NCBI GenBank assembly: GCA_021818565.1
Contig: JAKATV010000391.1
Location: forward strand, 1-5,795
Reading direction: 5' to 3'
Source: Planctomycetota bacterium
GTDB taxonomy: Bacteria > Planctomycetota > Phycisphaerae > WQYP01
Length of the DNA stretch: 5,795 bases
In this document: positions 1-5,028 of the stretch, piece after piece
How the letters are laid out: every line of letters starts with the position of its first letter
Numbering within the stretch: position 1 is the stretch's first letter
Notes under the pieces: generated by a model
Databases searched by the model: none
What the model saw: only the letters and a program-made list of their open reading frames with translations
What the model was told of the DNA's origin: nothing
Program-made: the position numbers and the translations under genes

Positions 1-554
1 GCCAGTGTAACCGAGTCAGAAGTCAGCAATTCAATGGTTCCCATATTATTGGCGGCCGAGGTTGCCACCACTGGGCCTGTTCCGCTGTAGCCCTCCAATC
101 CTGAATTGTTAACGAAGTTGATCGTCGGAAGCATTGTTGAGCCGCCGCTGGTCGCCGGATTCAACTGACCACCAGACGTTACTGATTCCGAAGATGTCCC
201 GTTGGTGATATTCGCAGTGACATCTCCCTGGATTTGATTTATACCCATGTGCGTTGGAAGCGTAATGTTGTCATCCCATGCCTGAATGTTCGCGGTAGTC
301 GTACCTGAATTGGAGCTGGTCAGGCCGGTGATCGTAAAGCTGAATTGGTACGCCCCCGAACTGGTGACGGATTCGGTAGCATTCAATCCGCTCCAGGAAA
401 ATCCGCCGTAGCTGCTTGAGCTGGCAAAGGAGTTGGGGGAGGCTAATCCGATGACGTGACCATTGAGGGTTACTTCAATGGTAGCGAATGCATGAGGGAC
501 ACCCACTGCCGCCATACCCAGTGCCGCGATTCCGAACAATGCTGACTTTCTCAT
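1..554 (-). CDS. Secreted PEP-CTERM-like protein, N-terminal part (runs off the left edge)
   Basis: An open frame reads leftward from 554 to the edge, giving 184 visible codons with no stop. The protein begins MRKSALFGIAALG and continues as a hydrophobic stretch ending in HAFA at residue 24, a convincing Sec signal peptide with an Ala-X-Ala-type cleavage site. The mature part is rich in Ser, Thr, Gly and Asn and lacks Cys, as expected of an exported, probably beta-rich surface protein. I chose the ATG at 552-554 over the in-frame ATG at 558-560 because GGAG (561-564) lies 6 nt from the former and directly abuts the latter. It is a paralogue of the neighbouring gene at 944-1666: the signal peptides match closely (both contain LFGIAA) and both carry GGFSW near residues 50-65. 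Since the neighbour ends in a PEP-CTERM sorting signal this one probably does too, but that end lies outside the window. No enzymatic function can be assigned. Confidence 0.8.
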   Translation of the reverse strand, partial: MRKSALFGIAALGMAAVGVPHAFATIEVTLNGHVIGLASPNSFASSSSYGGFSWSGLNATESVTSSGAYQFSFTITGLTSSNSGTTTANIQAWDDNITLPTHMGINQIQGDVTANITNGTSSESVTSGGQLNPATSGGSTMLPTINFVNNSGLEGYSGTGPVVATSAANNMGTIELLTSDSVTL

Positions 555-560
555 AGCCAT

Positions 561-564
561 CTCC
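561..564 (-). promoter_or_regulatory. Ribosome binding site deciding the start of the left PEP-CTERM-like gene
   Basis: On the minus strand GGAG lies 6 nt before the ATG at 552-554, an ordinary spacing. The alternative ATG two codons upstream has no gap between it and the GGAG, so it is unlikely to be used. Confidence 0.6.
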
Positions 565-704
565 AAATAAAAAGATTAAGATAATAACTTCAGATCATTG
601 GCCGCTCATCGAACTACAATGGGCTATATACCTATGATCACATTTTTGCTTCTACATGCGATAGACTGACAATCATCTACATCGCCGCCTTGATAGAAAC
701 AAGC

Positions 705-720
705 CGAAAATCAATTTTCG
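705..720. repeat. 16-bp near-perfect palindrome in the leader of the left PEP-CTERM gene
   Basis: CGAAAAT and ATTTTCG flank a 2-nt centre, about 20-35 nt downstream of the predicted transcription start. The form and position suit a dimeric repressor operator; the 2-nt centre makes an RNA hairpin less likely. The function is inferred from position only. Confidence 0.4.
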
Positions 721-746
721 TTCAAGCGTCTTCAAGAACTAAGTAG

Positions 747-775
747 AGTATAATCCTATAACAGTGGCATGTCAA
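747..775 (-). promoter_or_regulatory. Sigma70-type promoter of the left PEP-CTERM-like gene
   Basis: On the minus strand a perfect -35 TTGACA (775-770) is followed by exactly 17 nt and a -10 TATACT (752-747, five of six consensus bases). Transcription would start near 740, leaving about 185 nt of leader before the ATG at 554. The sequence upstream of the -35 is very AT-rich and could act as an UP element. The hexamers and spacing are seen directly; promoter activity is inferred. Confidence 0.7.
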
Positions 776-878
776 GAAATAATTAACAAAATGTTAAAGT
801 TTTTTTGAGACAACTATGGACGCTTTATTATAAATAAAATTCGTATTTACGTTAAAATGCTTAACGGACACTACGCAT

Positions 879-912
879 AAAAAAAGGCCGTAAAGAATTA
901 TCATTACGGCCT
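879..912 (-). terminator. Intrinsic terminator of the complete PEP-CTERM gene
   Basis: A perfect 9-bp inverted repeat, AGGCCGTAA (885-893) and TTACGGCCT (904-912), encloses a 10-nt loop. On the minus strand it is followed directly by seven T residues (885-879, the first of them shared with the stem). It starts about 30 nt past the stop codon of the 944-1666 gene. There is no T run on the plus side, so it acts leftward only. Confidence 0.88.
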
Positions 913-943
913 ATTAACTTAATCGTGATCTTGAGCTGTTATA

Positions 944-1666
944 TCAGGATCGCGATTTATTGCGCCGTCCAACTGTCAGTAACGCCAATCCGCCAACCGC
1001 AAACAGCGCCAGGGTTGCCGGTTCGGGAGTGGTGACGGCGGTATCGCTGAGATTGGTAGTCACCAGGCCGCCTGTTAGCGAAGAAGCGGGGTCAAGGGTA
1101 ATAGCCAATGAATTGGTAACAGTTAAAGTAGAGCTGGATCCAGTCAAATTCACGCCGTGGGAATTAAACGCAACAGACGAGGAGGGTAGCGTTGGATTAC
1201 TTGCGGAATTCATGGAAAGGCTGCCAGAGTCTTCTGATCCCAGCAACGTCATACTGGATGAATAGACCGAACCATTCAAGTCCGCAGTTTGTATCGAGCT
1301 CGCGCCCGTTGCCGTTACACCGCCGGAAGACTGCATTGATACAACACCGGTACCAGATATTCCGCTGTCTGCAACCGCAAAGGTAATCGTGTTGTTGCCG
1401 GCATTGGAAGTGGAAACCGAGGTCAAATTCGTGGTTATTTGCGTCGATCCAATTTGCTCTACAATGCCACCCCAAGAAAAGCCGCCAAAATTTCCCGGCA
1501 AAGCAACGTACGAGCCAGCCCCAAGATAGGCGGATACGTTTGTGAAGGCCTCGGTGGTTGTTCCGCTGGGCGTGGTTATTGTAAGGGTAGGCGTGGCAAA
1601 GGCACCAGCGACCCCAAACGTCGTTAATCCCATTGCGGCGATTCCGAATAATGTTGCGGTCTTCAT
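944..1666 (-). CDS. PEP-CTERM sorting-signal exported protein
   Basis: This 240-residue exported protein of unknown function has the complete PEP-CTERM layout. The signal peptide MKTATLFGIAAMG... ends with AGAFA (residues 20-24). A Ser/Thr/Gly/Asn-rich, Cys-free body of about 185 residues follows. The C-terminus has Pro-Glu-Pro (214-216), a hydrophobic helix (about 217-232) and a basic tail, GRRNKSRS. In known systems such tails are recognised by an exosortase (EpsH/XrtA family), which cleaves the protein and attaches or exports it at the cell surface, often alongside exopolysaccharide production. No exosortase gene is present here. The frame is open another 40 codons upstream, but I chose the ATG at 1664-1666. 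GGGAG lies 8 nt before it, the signal peptide then begins at residue 1, and the upstream extension is Cys-rich and unlike an export signal. It is paralogous to the gene on its left, with its own promoter and terminator. Confidence 0.9.
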   Translation of the reverse strand: MKTATLFGIAAMGLTTFGVAGAFATPTLTITTPSGTTTEAFTNVSAYLGAGSYVALPGNFGGFSWGGIVEQIGSTQITTNLTSVSTSNAGNNTITFAVADSGISGTGVVSMQSSGGVTATGASSIQTADLNGSVYSSSMTLLGSEDSGSLSMNSASNPTLPSSSVAFNSHGVNLTGSSSTLTVTNSLAITLDPASSLTGGLVTTNLSDTAVTTPEPATLALFAVGGLALLTVGRRNKSRS

Positions 1667-1674
1667 AGTGAGGT

Positions 1675-1679
1675 CTCCC
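1675..1679 (-). promoter_or_regulatory. Ribosome binding site deciding the start of the complete PEP-CTERM gene
   Basis: GGGAG on the minus strand lies 8 nt upstream of the ATG at 1664-1666. It places the start directly at the signal peptide and argues against the longer upstream start at 1786, which would bury the signal peptide 40 residues inside the protein. Confidence 0.75.
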
Positions 1680-1779
1680 ATAAAAAAATAATGACAAGCC
1701 AGATCAGAAGCGGTTTGTTGACAACAACAATCTGCACGCTCCTGCCTGAGAAATACTAACAATACACAAACCATCGCAA

Positions 1780-1800
1780 AAACCAAACGTCGTTCGGTTT
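1780..1800. repeat. 21-bp inverted repeat in the PEP-CTERM leader
   Basis: Arms 1780-1789 and 1791-1800 are complementary at nine of ten positions around a single central base. In RNA this could fold as a hairpin with a loop of about 5 nt; in DNA it resembles a dimer operator. It lies about 90-105 nt downstream of the predicted transcription start. Its role is unknown. Confidence 0.45.
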
Positions 1801-1891
1801 CCGCTATATTTGCAACATTATTGTCTTTTTAAGGGCCCTACAAATCTTTGCTGCTAAACCCTCACCTTCATCAGACCTACTCCATTTATCG

Positions 1892-1920
1892 ACTATAACT
1901 CGGCCAATGTTAATTGTCAA
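1892..1920 (-). promoter_or_regulatory. Sigma70-type promoter of the complete PEP-CTERM gene
   Basis: On the minus strand a perfect -35 TTGACA (1920-1915), a 17-nt spacer and a -10 TATAGT (1897-1892, five of six consensus bases) predict a start near 1885. That leaves about 219 nt of leader before the ATG at 1666. A/T tracts directly upstream of the -35 could serve as an UP element. The architecture mirrors the promoter of the left paralogue at 747-775. Confidence 0.7.
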
Positions 1921-1929
1921 ATAAAAACC

Positions 1930-1956
1930 AAAAAAAAACGATTTTTTTTTGGGGGG
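1930..1956. repeat. Homopolymer cluster A9-CGA-T9-G6
   Basis: Nine A (1930-1938), the trinucleotide CGA, nine T (1942-1950) and six G (1951-1956) follow one another. The A and T runs form an inverted repeat with a 3-nt centre. The cluster lies about 10 nt behind the -35 of the leftward PEP-CTERM promoter. Such runs are prone to slippage, and also to sequencing error. Confidence 0.7.
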
Positions 1957-2037
1957 CTCCGAAAAGGCTGTTTTTAGCCGGATTTGCATACGCCATCCGC
2001 CATATCTTACTGTTTTAGCCGGTGGTCTGATCTTGAA

Positions 2038-2067
2038 TTGGACTGTCTTTTGCTAAATCGCTACACT
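2038..2067 (+). promoter_or_regulatory. Weak candidate promoter for ribH
   Basis: TTGGAC (2038-2043), an 18-nt gap and TACACT (2062-2067) give a poor sigma70 match that leads into ribH. An alternative -10-like TGCTAAAT lies at 2051-2058, without a well-spaced -35. A promoter is needed here because the upstream gene is divergent, but neither candidate is convincing. Confidence 0.25.
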
Positions 2068-2096
2068 AACTGACTTGTTTTGGTGGAGTTGTTTCA

Positions 2097-2582
2097 ATGA
2101 TTTCTGAAGTGCATGGTCAACTGTCTGTTCAACCGCAGCAACATTATGCTATTATCACCGCTGAATTCAACGGCTTAATCACCGCGCGACTTACGGATGG
2201 CGCGGTCGAAGCACTTTTACGCCATGGCGCAACCGAAAAACAGATTACTAAAATCTCTGTTCCGGGCAGTTTTGAAATTCCAACAGTCGCCTCCCGGCTG
2301 GCTAAAAGTGGGAAATTTATCTCTGTTATTTGCCTGGGCTGCATCATCCGCGGCCAAACCGCTCATTTTGACCACGTCGCCCAACAGGTCGCCCGTGGCA
2401 TCGCGGAAATTGGCCCCGCCACTGGAATACCCACCATTTTCGGCATCATCACCGCCGATACTGTCGAACAAGCCATGGATCGCGCTGGATTAAAAATGGG
2501 TAACGCCGGCTGGAACGCCGCATGTGCTGCCATGGAAATGGCCGGTGTGATGCAGCAGTTGCCCCCGGCAAATAACTTATAA
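2097..2582 (+). CDS. ribH: 6,7-dimethyl-8-ribityllumazine synthase (riboflavin synthase beta chain)
   Basis: The enzyme condenses 5-amino-6-ribitylamino-uracil with 3,4-dihydroxy-2-butanone 4-phosphate to give 6,7-dimethyl-8-ribityllumazine, the penultimate step of riboflavin synthesis, in the cytosol as a pentamer or 60-mer shell. At 161 residues it has normal family length. Visible family motifs are EFN (23-25) in the ring-binding region, VPGSFEIP (55-62), the GCIIRGQTAHFDHV block (81-94) with the catalytic-type His90 and the phosphate-binding region, and FGIITADTVEQAMDRAG (115-131), whose Arg129 matches the conserved arginine contacting the phosphate. The ending GLKMGNAGWNAA...M is also typical. 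The ATG at 2097 has GGAG (2085-2088) 8 nt upstream. It is followed 11 nt later by nusB, a gene order shared with many bacteria including E. coli. I see no FMN riboswitch in front of it. Confidence 0.97.
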   Translation: MISEVHGQLSVQPQQHYAIITAEFNGLITARLTDGAVEALLRHGATEKQITKISVPGSFEIPTVASRLAKSGKFISVICLGCIIRGQTAHFDHVAQQVARGIAEIGPATGIPTIFGIITADTVEQAMDRAGLKMGNAGWNAACAAMEMAGVMQQLPPANNL

Positions 2583-2593
2583 CAGGAAATAAT

Positions 2594-3034
2594 GTGAATA
2601 CAATCAATCAAAAGCGATCTACATCCCGCCGCATTGCCCTTCAAGCAATTTACCAGGCGGAGGTGCAAGGCGATGCTTTTATCGCGCAGATGCTGCCGAC
2701 GTTTATCAATCAGGCTACCGATGACAATGATGTTCGACAACTTGCCACCCGCATGGCCTGCGGGGCCTGGGACTATCGCAACGACGCGGATCAATGGGCG
2801 TCGCGGTTAATTCCTCGCTGGACAATTACCCGTCTGGCGGCGGTGGATCGCAATATTCTGCGATTGGCGCTGTGGGAACTCACGCACGAGTCCGAAACAC
2901 CTGGCAAGGTGGTAGTGGATGAGGCAATCAACATGGCCAAAGAATATTCCACGGAAGATAGTTCCGCTTTTATTAATGGCGTATTGGATGCCGCCATGAA
3001 GCAGCATAATCTGCTGACCGATTCGGCGGGATAA
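2594..3034 (+). CDS. nusB: Transcription antitermination factor NusB
   Basis: NusB binds boxA RNA together with NusE (ribosomal protein S10) and supports antitermination of ribosomal RNA transcription. The 146-residue protein has the usual NusB length and motifs: the basic N-terminal RRIALQAIYQAEVQG (residues 12-26), RWTITRLAAVDRNILRLALWEL (about 75-96), and the C-terminal KVVVDEAINMAKEYS...SSAFINGVLD (about 104-132). These cover the all-helical NusB fold and its RNA/S10 surface. The start is GTG at 2594-2596, with GGA (2585-2587) 6 nt upstream. An ATG overlapping it by one base (2592-2594) is out of frame and meets TGA at once. The 11-nt gap from ribH argues for co-transcription. Confidence 0.97.
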   Translation: MNTINQKRSTSRRIALQAIYQAEVQGDAFIAQMLPTFINQATDDNDVRQLATRMACGAWDYRNDADQWASRLIPRWTITRLAAVDRNILRLALWELTHESETPGKVVVDEAINMAKEYSTEDSSAFINGVLDAAMKQHNLLTDSAG

Positions 3035-3036
3035 TT

Positions 3037-3056
3037 GGGCCGTTTTTAAACGTCCC
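3037..3056 (+). repeat. Hairpin just after nusB (weak terminator candidate)
   Basis: GGG (3037-3039) pairs with CCC (3054-3056). After one mismatch, CGTT (3041-3044) pairs with AACG (3049-3052) around a small TTTA loop. It begins 2 nt after the nusB stop codon, where a terminator would be expected, but no T run follows. It may mark a weak or partial transcription boundary, or belong to the structured ClC leader. Confidence 0.4.
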
Positions 3057-3087
3057 GGCAGGATGGAGCACGGGCCTATGCACGCCA

Positions 3088-3143
3088 GTGCCGCCGGAAA
3101 ATAGGAGGCATTTTCCAGCGGCATGAGACGGTGAAAGTACCGT
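3088..3143 (+). ncRNA. Structured leader upstream of the ClC gene (unassigned RNA element)
   Basis: Two stem-loops lie side by side. The first pairs 3088-3102 with 3110-3124, 15 positions with one C/A mismatch and one G-U pair, around the 7-nt loop AGGAGGC. That loop is a full Shine-Dalgarno-like sequence. The second pairs ACGGT (3128-3132) with ACCGT (3139-3143) around GAAAGT. A minor GCAC/GTGC hairpin at 3080-3091 would compete with the foot of the first stem. The element ends about 35 nt before the ClC start. It matches no riboswitch class I can recall. It could be a cis-regulatory RNA, an mRNA-stabilising processing signal, or a dispersed palindromic repeat. The pairings are seen directly; the function is not known. 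Confidence 0.45.
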
Positions 3144-3161
3144 GTGAATGTAATATTTGTC

Positions 3162-3166
3162 GGAGG
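3162..3166 (+). promoter_or_regulatory. Ribosome binding site deciding the ClC start
   Basis: GGAGG lies 11 nt before the GTG at 3178-3180. The longer frame, opening with TTG at 3157, would contain this sequence inside its own second to fourth codons and has no Shine-Dalgarno sequence of its own, so GTG 3178 is preferred. The spacing is a little long. Confidence 0.55.
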
Positions 3167-3177
3167 TATTTCAAGCT

Positions 3178-4980
3178 GTGAAATCACCAGAAAATCGTGG
3201 GTCTACCACCGAAGGTGTCGGGGTATCACCCTCGCTTGGCCCGGTTATGGAATATGAACAAATGACCGCCCACGCCACGCTTTTCGGGCGCGAAGTTTGG
3301 CGGCTGGCGGGGTTGGCAATCCTGATCGGGGCTGTGGCTGCCATGGCTGCCATCGCGTTATTGCGTTTGATCGGCCTGCTGACCAATCTTTGCTTTTATG
3401 GGCGGTTCTCCTTCTCCTTCGCTGACCCGACATCCGCCCACCTGGGAATTTGGATTATCGCCGTACCGATTGCCGGTGCCATCGTGGTGGGATTTATGGC
3501 GCGTTTCGGTCACGCCGGTATCCGCGGCCATGGCATTCCCGAAGCCATGGAAACCATTCTGACCAATCAAAGCCGCATTCCCAAGCGCATCACCTTGTTA
3601 AAACCTCTTTCTGCCGCCATCAGCATTGGAACCGGCGGACCGTTCGGTGCCGAGGGACCTATTATTGCAACCGGTGGGGCCTTTGGATCGCTGGTGGGGC
3701 AGATTCTGCATACCACAGCCGATGAACGCAAAATTCTGCTTTCTGCCGGTGCGGCTGCGGGCATGGCGGCAACATTCGGGTCCCCGGTATCGGCCGTTCT
3801 GCTGGCGGTGGAATTGCTGTTATTTGAATTTCGCGCACGATCCTTGGTGCCCGTGGCTTTAGCCAGTGCCACCGCTGCGGGTTTGCGGATTATATTTATG
3901 GGTGATAAACCCATTTTTGCGATGCCCAATGTAGGCCCGGCGGAACACTGGTCGCTGGTGATTTATGCGATCATTGGTTTATTTGCCGGTGTGGCCGCGG
4001 CCGGCGTCACGCGACTGTTGTATCTGGTGGAAGATGGCTTTGAGAAATATAGCCACGTCCATTGGATGTGGTGGCCCGCGATGGGTGCCGTCGTTGTGGG
4101 TATTTGCGGATACTTTGATAATCACACCATGGGTGTGGGATATGACAATATCTCGCACCTGCTGACCGGTGGCATGGCTCTCAAAGCGATTCTGATGCTT
4201 TTAATTCTGAAATGGATTTCCTGGACCGTGGCCTTGGGCAGTGGCACGTCAGGCGGTACCTTGGCACCGTTGTTCACGCTGGGCAGTGCTCTGGGGCTGC
4301 TGTTGGGCATGGCGGCGGCGCATCTATTTCCTGATGCGGGCGTGGATGTCCGTGTGGCCGCCTTAGTAGGTATGGCCGCATTGTTCACCGGTGCGTCCAG
4401 GGCTTTGCTTACCTCCATCGTTTTTGCTTTTGAAACCACCATGCAACCGCACGGATTGCTCCCGTTGCTGGCCGGTTGCACCACGGCGTTTCTGGTCTCC
4501 TGCCTGCTGATGCGTGATACCATCATGACCGAAAAAATCGCCCGCCGGGGCATCCGTGTGCAGACGGAATACTCCACAGATTTTCTGGACCGGTTTTTTG
4601 TGCGCGATGCTTATACCCGGCAGGCTGTATGCCTTGACGCCTCAAAAACTGTGGCGGAAACGCGCGAGATTATTTATGCGAAATGGTCTGTATTGCAGCA
4701 CCACGAATTTCCTATTATCGACGACAATAAAAAACTCATCGGCGTGCTGTCTTACCGTGAAATTCTCGACACGCGCGTGAATCCCGCACAGCGGGTGCGG
4801 GATTTAATCAAACGCCAAGCCGTGATTATTGAGCCGGATAGCCCGTTGCGGCTGGCGGATAATCTTATGTCGCGCTATAACATAGGCCACCTGATCGTTA
4901 CCGAACCTAAGAATCCGGCTCACGTAATCGGCGTGATTACCCGGACCGATCTACTGTCAGCTCATCGACGGTTAAGCTGA
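3178..4980 (+). CDS. ClC-family chloride channel/transporter with C-terminal CBS pair
   Basis: This is a 600-residue inner-membrane anion channel or H+-coupled exchanger of the ClC family, expected to act as a homodimer with one pore per subunit. A 40-residue polar N-terminus precedes the membrane domain (about 41-450). ClC signatures are GHGIPE (117-122, the GSGIP position), GAEGP (157-161) with the gating-type Glu159, FGSPV (200-204), and GSGTSGGTLAP (354-364) in the second half. Two CBS domains follow (about 475-535 and 543-598), ending in VIGVITRTDLL. These usually sense nucleotides or regulate gating. Odd residues are His at the central-site Ser position, Met450 in DTIMTEK where relatives have Tyr, and Leu213 where the E. 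coli exchanger has the internal proton Glu203. GAEGP and the absence of CLC-F hallmarks argue against a fluoride exporter. The transported ion and channel-versus-exchanger mode cannot be settled from sequence. It lies downstream of nusB and 48 nt ahead of a second ClC gene. The frame extends to TTG at 3157, but the GTG start is better supported. Confidence 0.93.
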   Translation: MKSPENRGSTTEGVGVSPSLGPVMEYEQMTAHATLFGREVWRLAGLAILIGAVAAMAAIALLRLIGLLTNLCFYGRFSFSFADPTSAHLGIWIIAVPIAGAIVVGFMARFGHAGIRGHGIPEAMETILTNQSRIPKRITLLKPLSAAISIGTGGPFGAEGPIIATGGAFGSLVGQILHTTADERKILLSAGAAAGMAATFGSPVSAVLLAVELLLFEFRARSLVPVALASATAAGLRIIFMGDKPIFAMPNVGPAEHWSLVIYAIIGLFAGVAAAGVTRLLYLVEDGFEKYSHVHWMWWPAMGAVVVGICGYFDNHTMGVGYDNISHLLTGGMALKAILMLLILKWISWTVALGSGTSGGTLAPLFTLGSALGLLLGMAAAHLFPDAGVDVRVAALVGMAALFTGASRALLTSIVFAFETTMQPHGLLPLLAGCTTAFLVSCLLMRDTIMTEKIARRGIRVQTEYSTDFLDRFFVRDAYTRQAVCLDASKTVAETREIIYAKWSVLQHHEFPIIDDNKKLIGVLSYREILDTRVNPAQRVRDLIKRQAVIIEPDSPLRLADNLMSRYNIGHLIVTEPKNPAHVIGVITRTDLLSAHRRLS

Positions 4981-5028
4981 CAGATTTTTACCCGATTGTG
5001 CGGCCACTGATACCACGGAGATTCGCGC

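Larger units (their letters stand above)
555..943. other. Intergenic region between the two PEP-CTERM genes
   Basis: This 389-nt stretch has no credible gene. Read leftward, it holds the terminator of the complete PEP-CTERM gene (879-912), an AT-rich block (about 776-878), a near-consensus promoter (747-775), and a roughly 185-nt untranslated leader for the left gene. Within the leader there is a 16-bp near-perfect palindrome at 705-720. Confidence 0.7.
1667..2096. other. Divergent intergenic region between the PEP-CTERM gene and ribH
   Basis: This 430-nt stretch has no credible gene. Toward the left it carries a strong promoter (1892-1920) and a roughly 219-nt leader with two inverted repeats (1715-1727 and 1780-1800). 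Behind the promoter lies a homopolymer cluster (1930-1956) and a small hairpin with GGCT/AGCC arms (1966-1979). The last 60-70 nt before 2097 hold the ribH ribosome binding site and only a weak promoter candidate. Confidence 0.65.

Noticed and set aside
960..1627. Plus-strand open frames opposite the PEP-CTERM gene (960-1265, 1192-1386, 1439-1627)
   Set aside because: They are shadows of the Ser/Thr-rich minus-strand gene, with no ribosome binding sites and no recognisable protein features.
1667..1786. A 40-residue N-terminal extension of the PEP-CTERM protein, from a start at 1786
   Set aside because: The extension is Cys-rich, would bury the signal peptide internally, and is separated from the real start by a strong ribosome binding site at 1675-1679.
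1966..1979. GGCT/AGCC hairpin as a terminator
   Set aside because: The stem has only 4 bp, there is no T run after it on either strand, and no gene ends nearby that would need it.
1804..1989. Minus-strand 61-codon open frame upstream of the PEP-CTERM gene
   Set aside because: It spans the A9/T9 homopolymer runs (hence its KKKSFFFGF segment) and covers the near-consensus promoter. It has no good ribosome binding site and resembles no family, so it is most likely chance.
2040..2096. FMN riboswitch upstream of ribH
   Set aside because: The 5' region is too short and AT-rich. None of the conserved FMN-element segments (such as the AGGGTGAAATTCCC-like block) is present.
3123..3134. Three-codon leader peptide ATG-AGA-CGG-TGA after the AGGAGG loop
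   Set aside because: The ATG lies at the foot of the strong stem, 14 nt from the AGGAGG, so it would be paired and poorly spaced. There is nothing to support translation.
3035..3177. Fluoride (crcB-type) riboswitch before the ClC gene
   Set aside because: ClC-type fluoride exporters often carry one, and a GGATGG occurs at 3061-3066. However, the conserved pseudoknot pattern and the later GATGxCxCCTAC-like segment are absent, and the protein has the GAEGP chloride-type filter rather than that of CLC-F.
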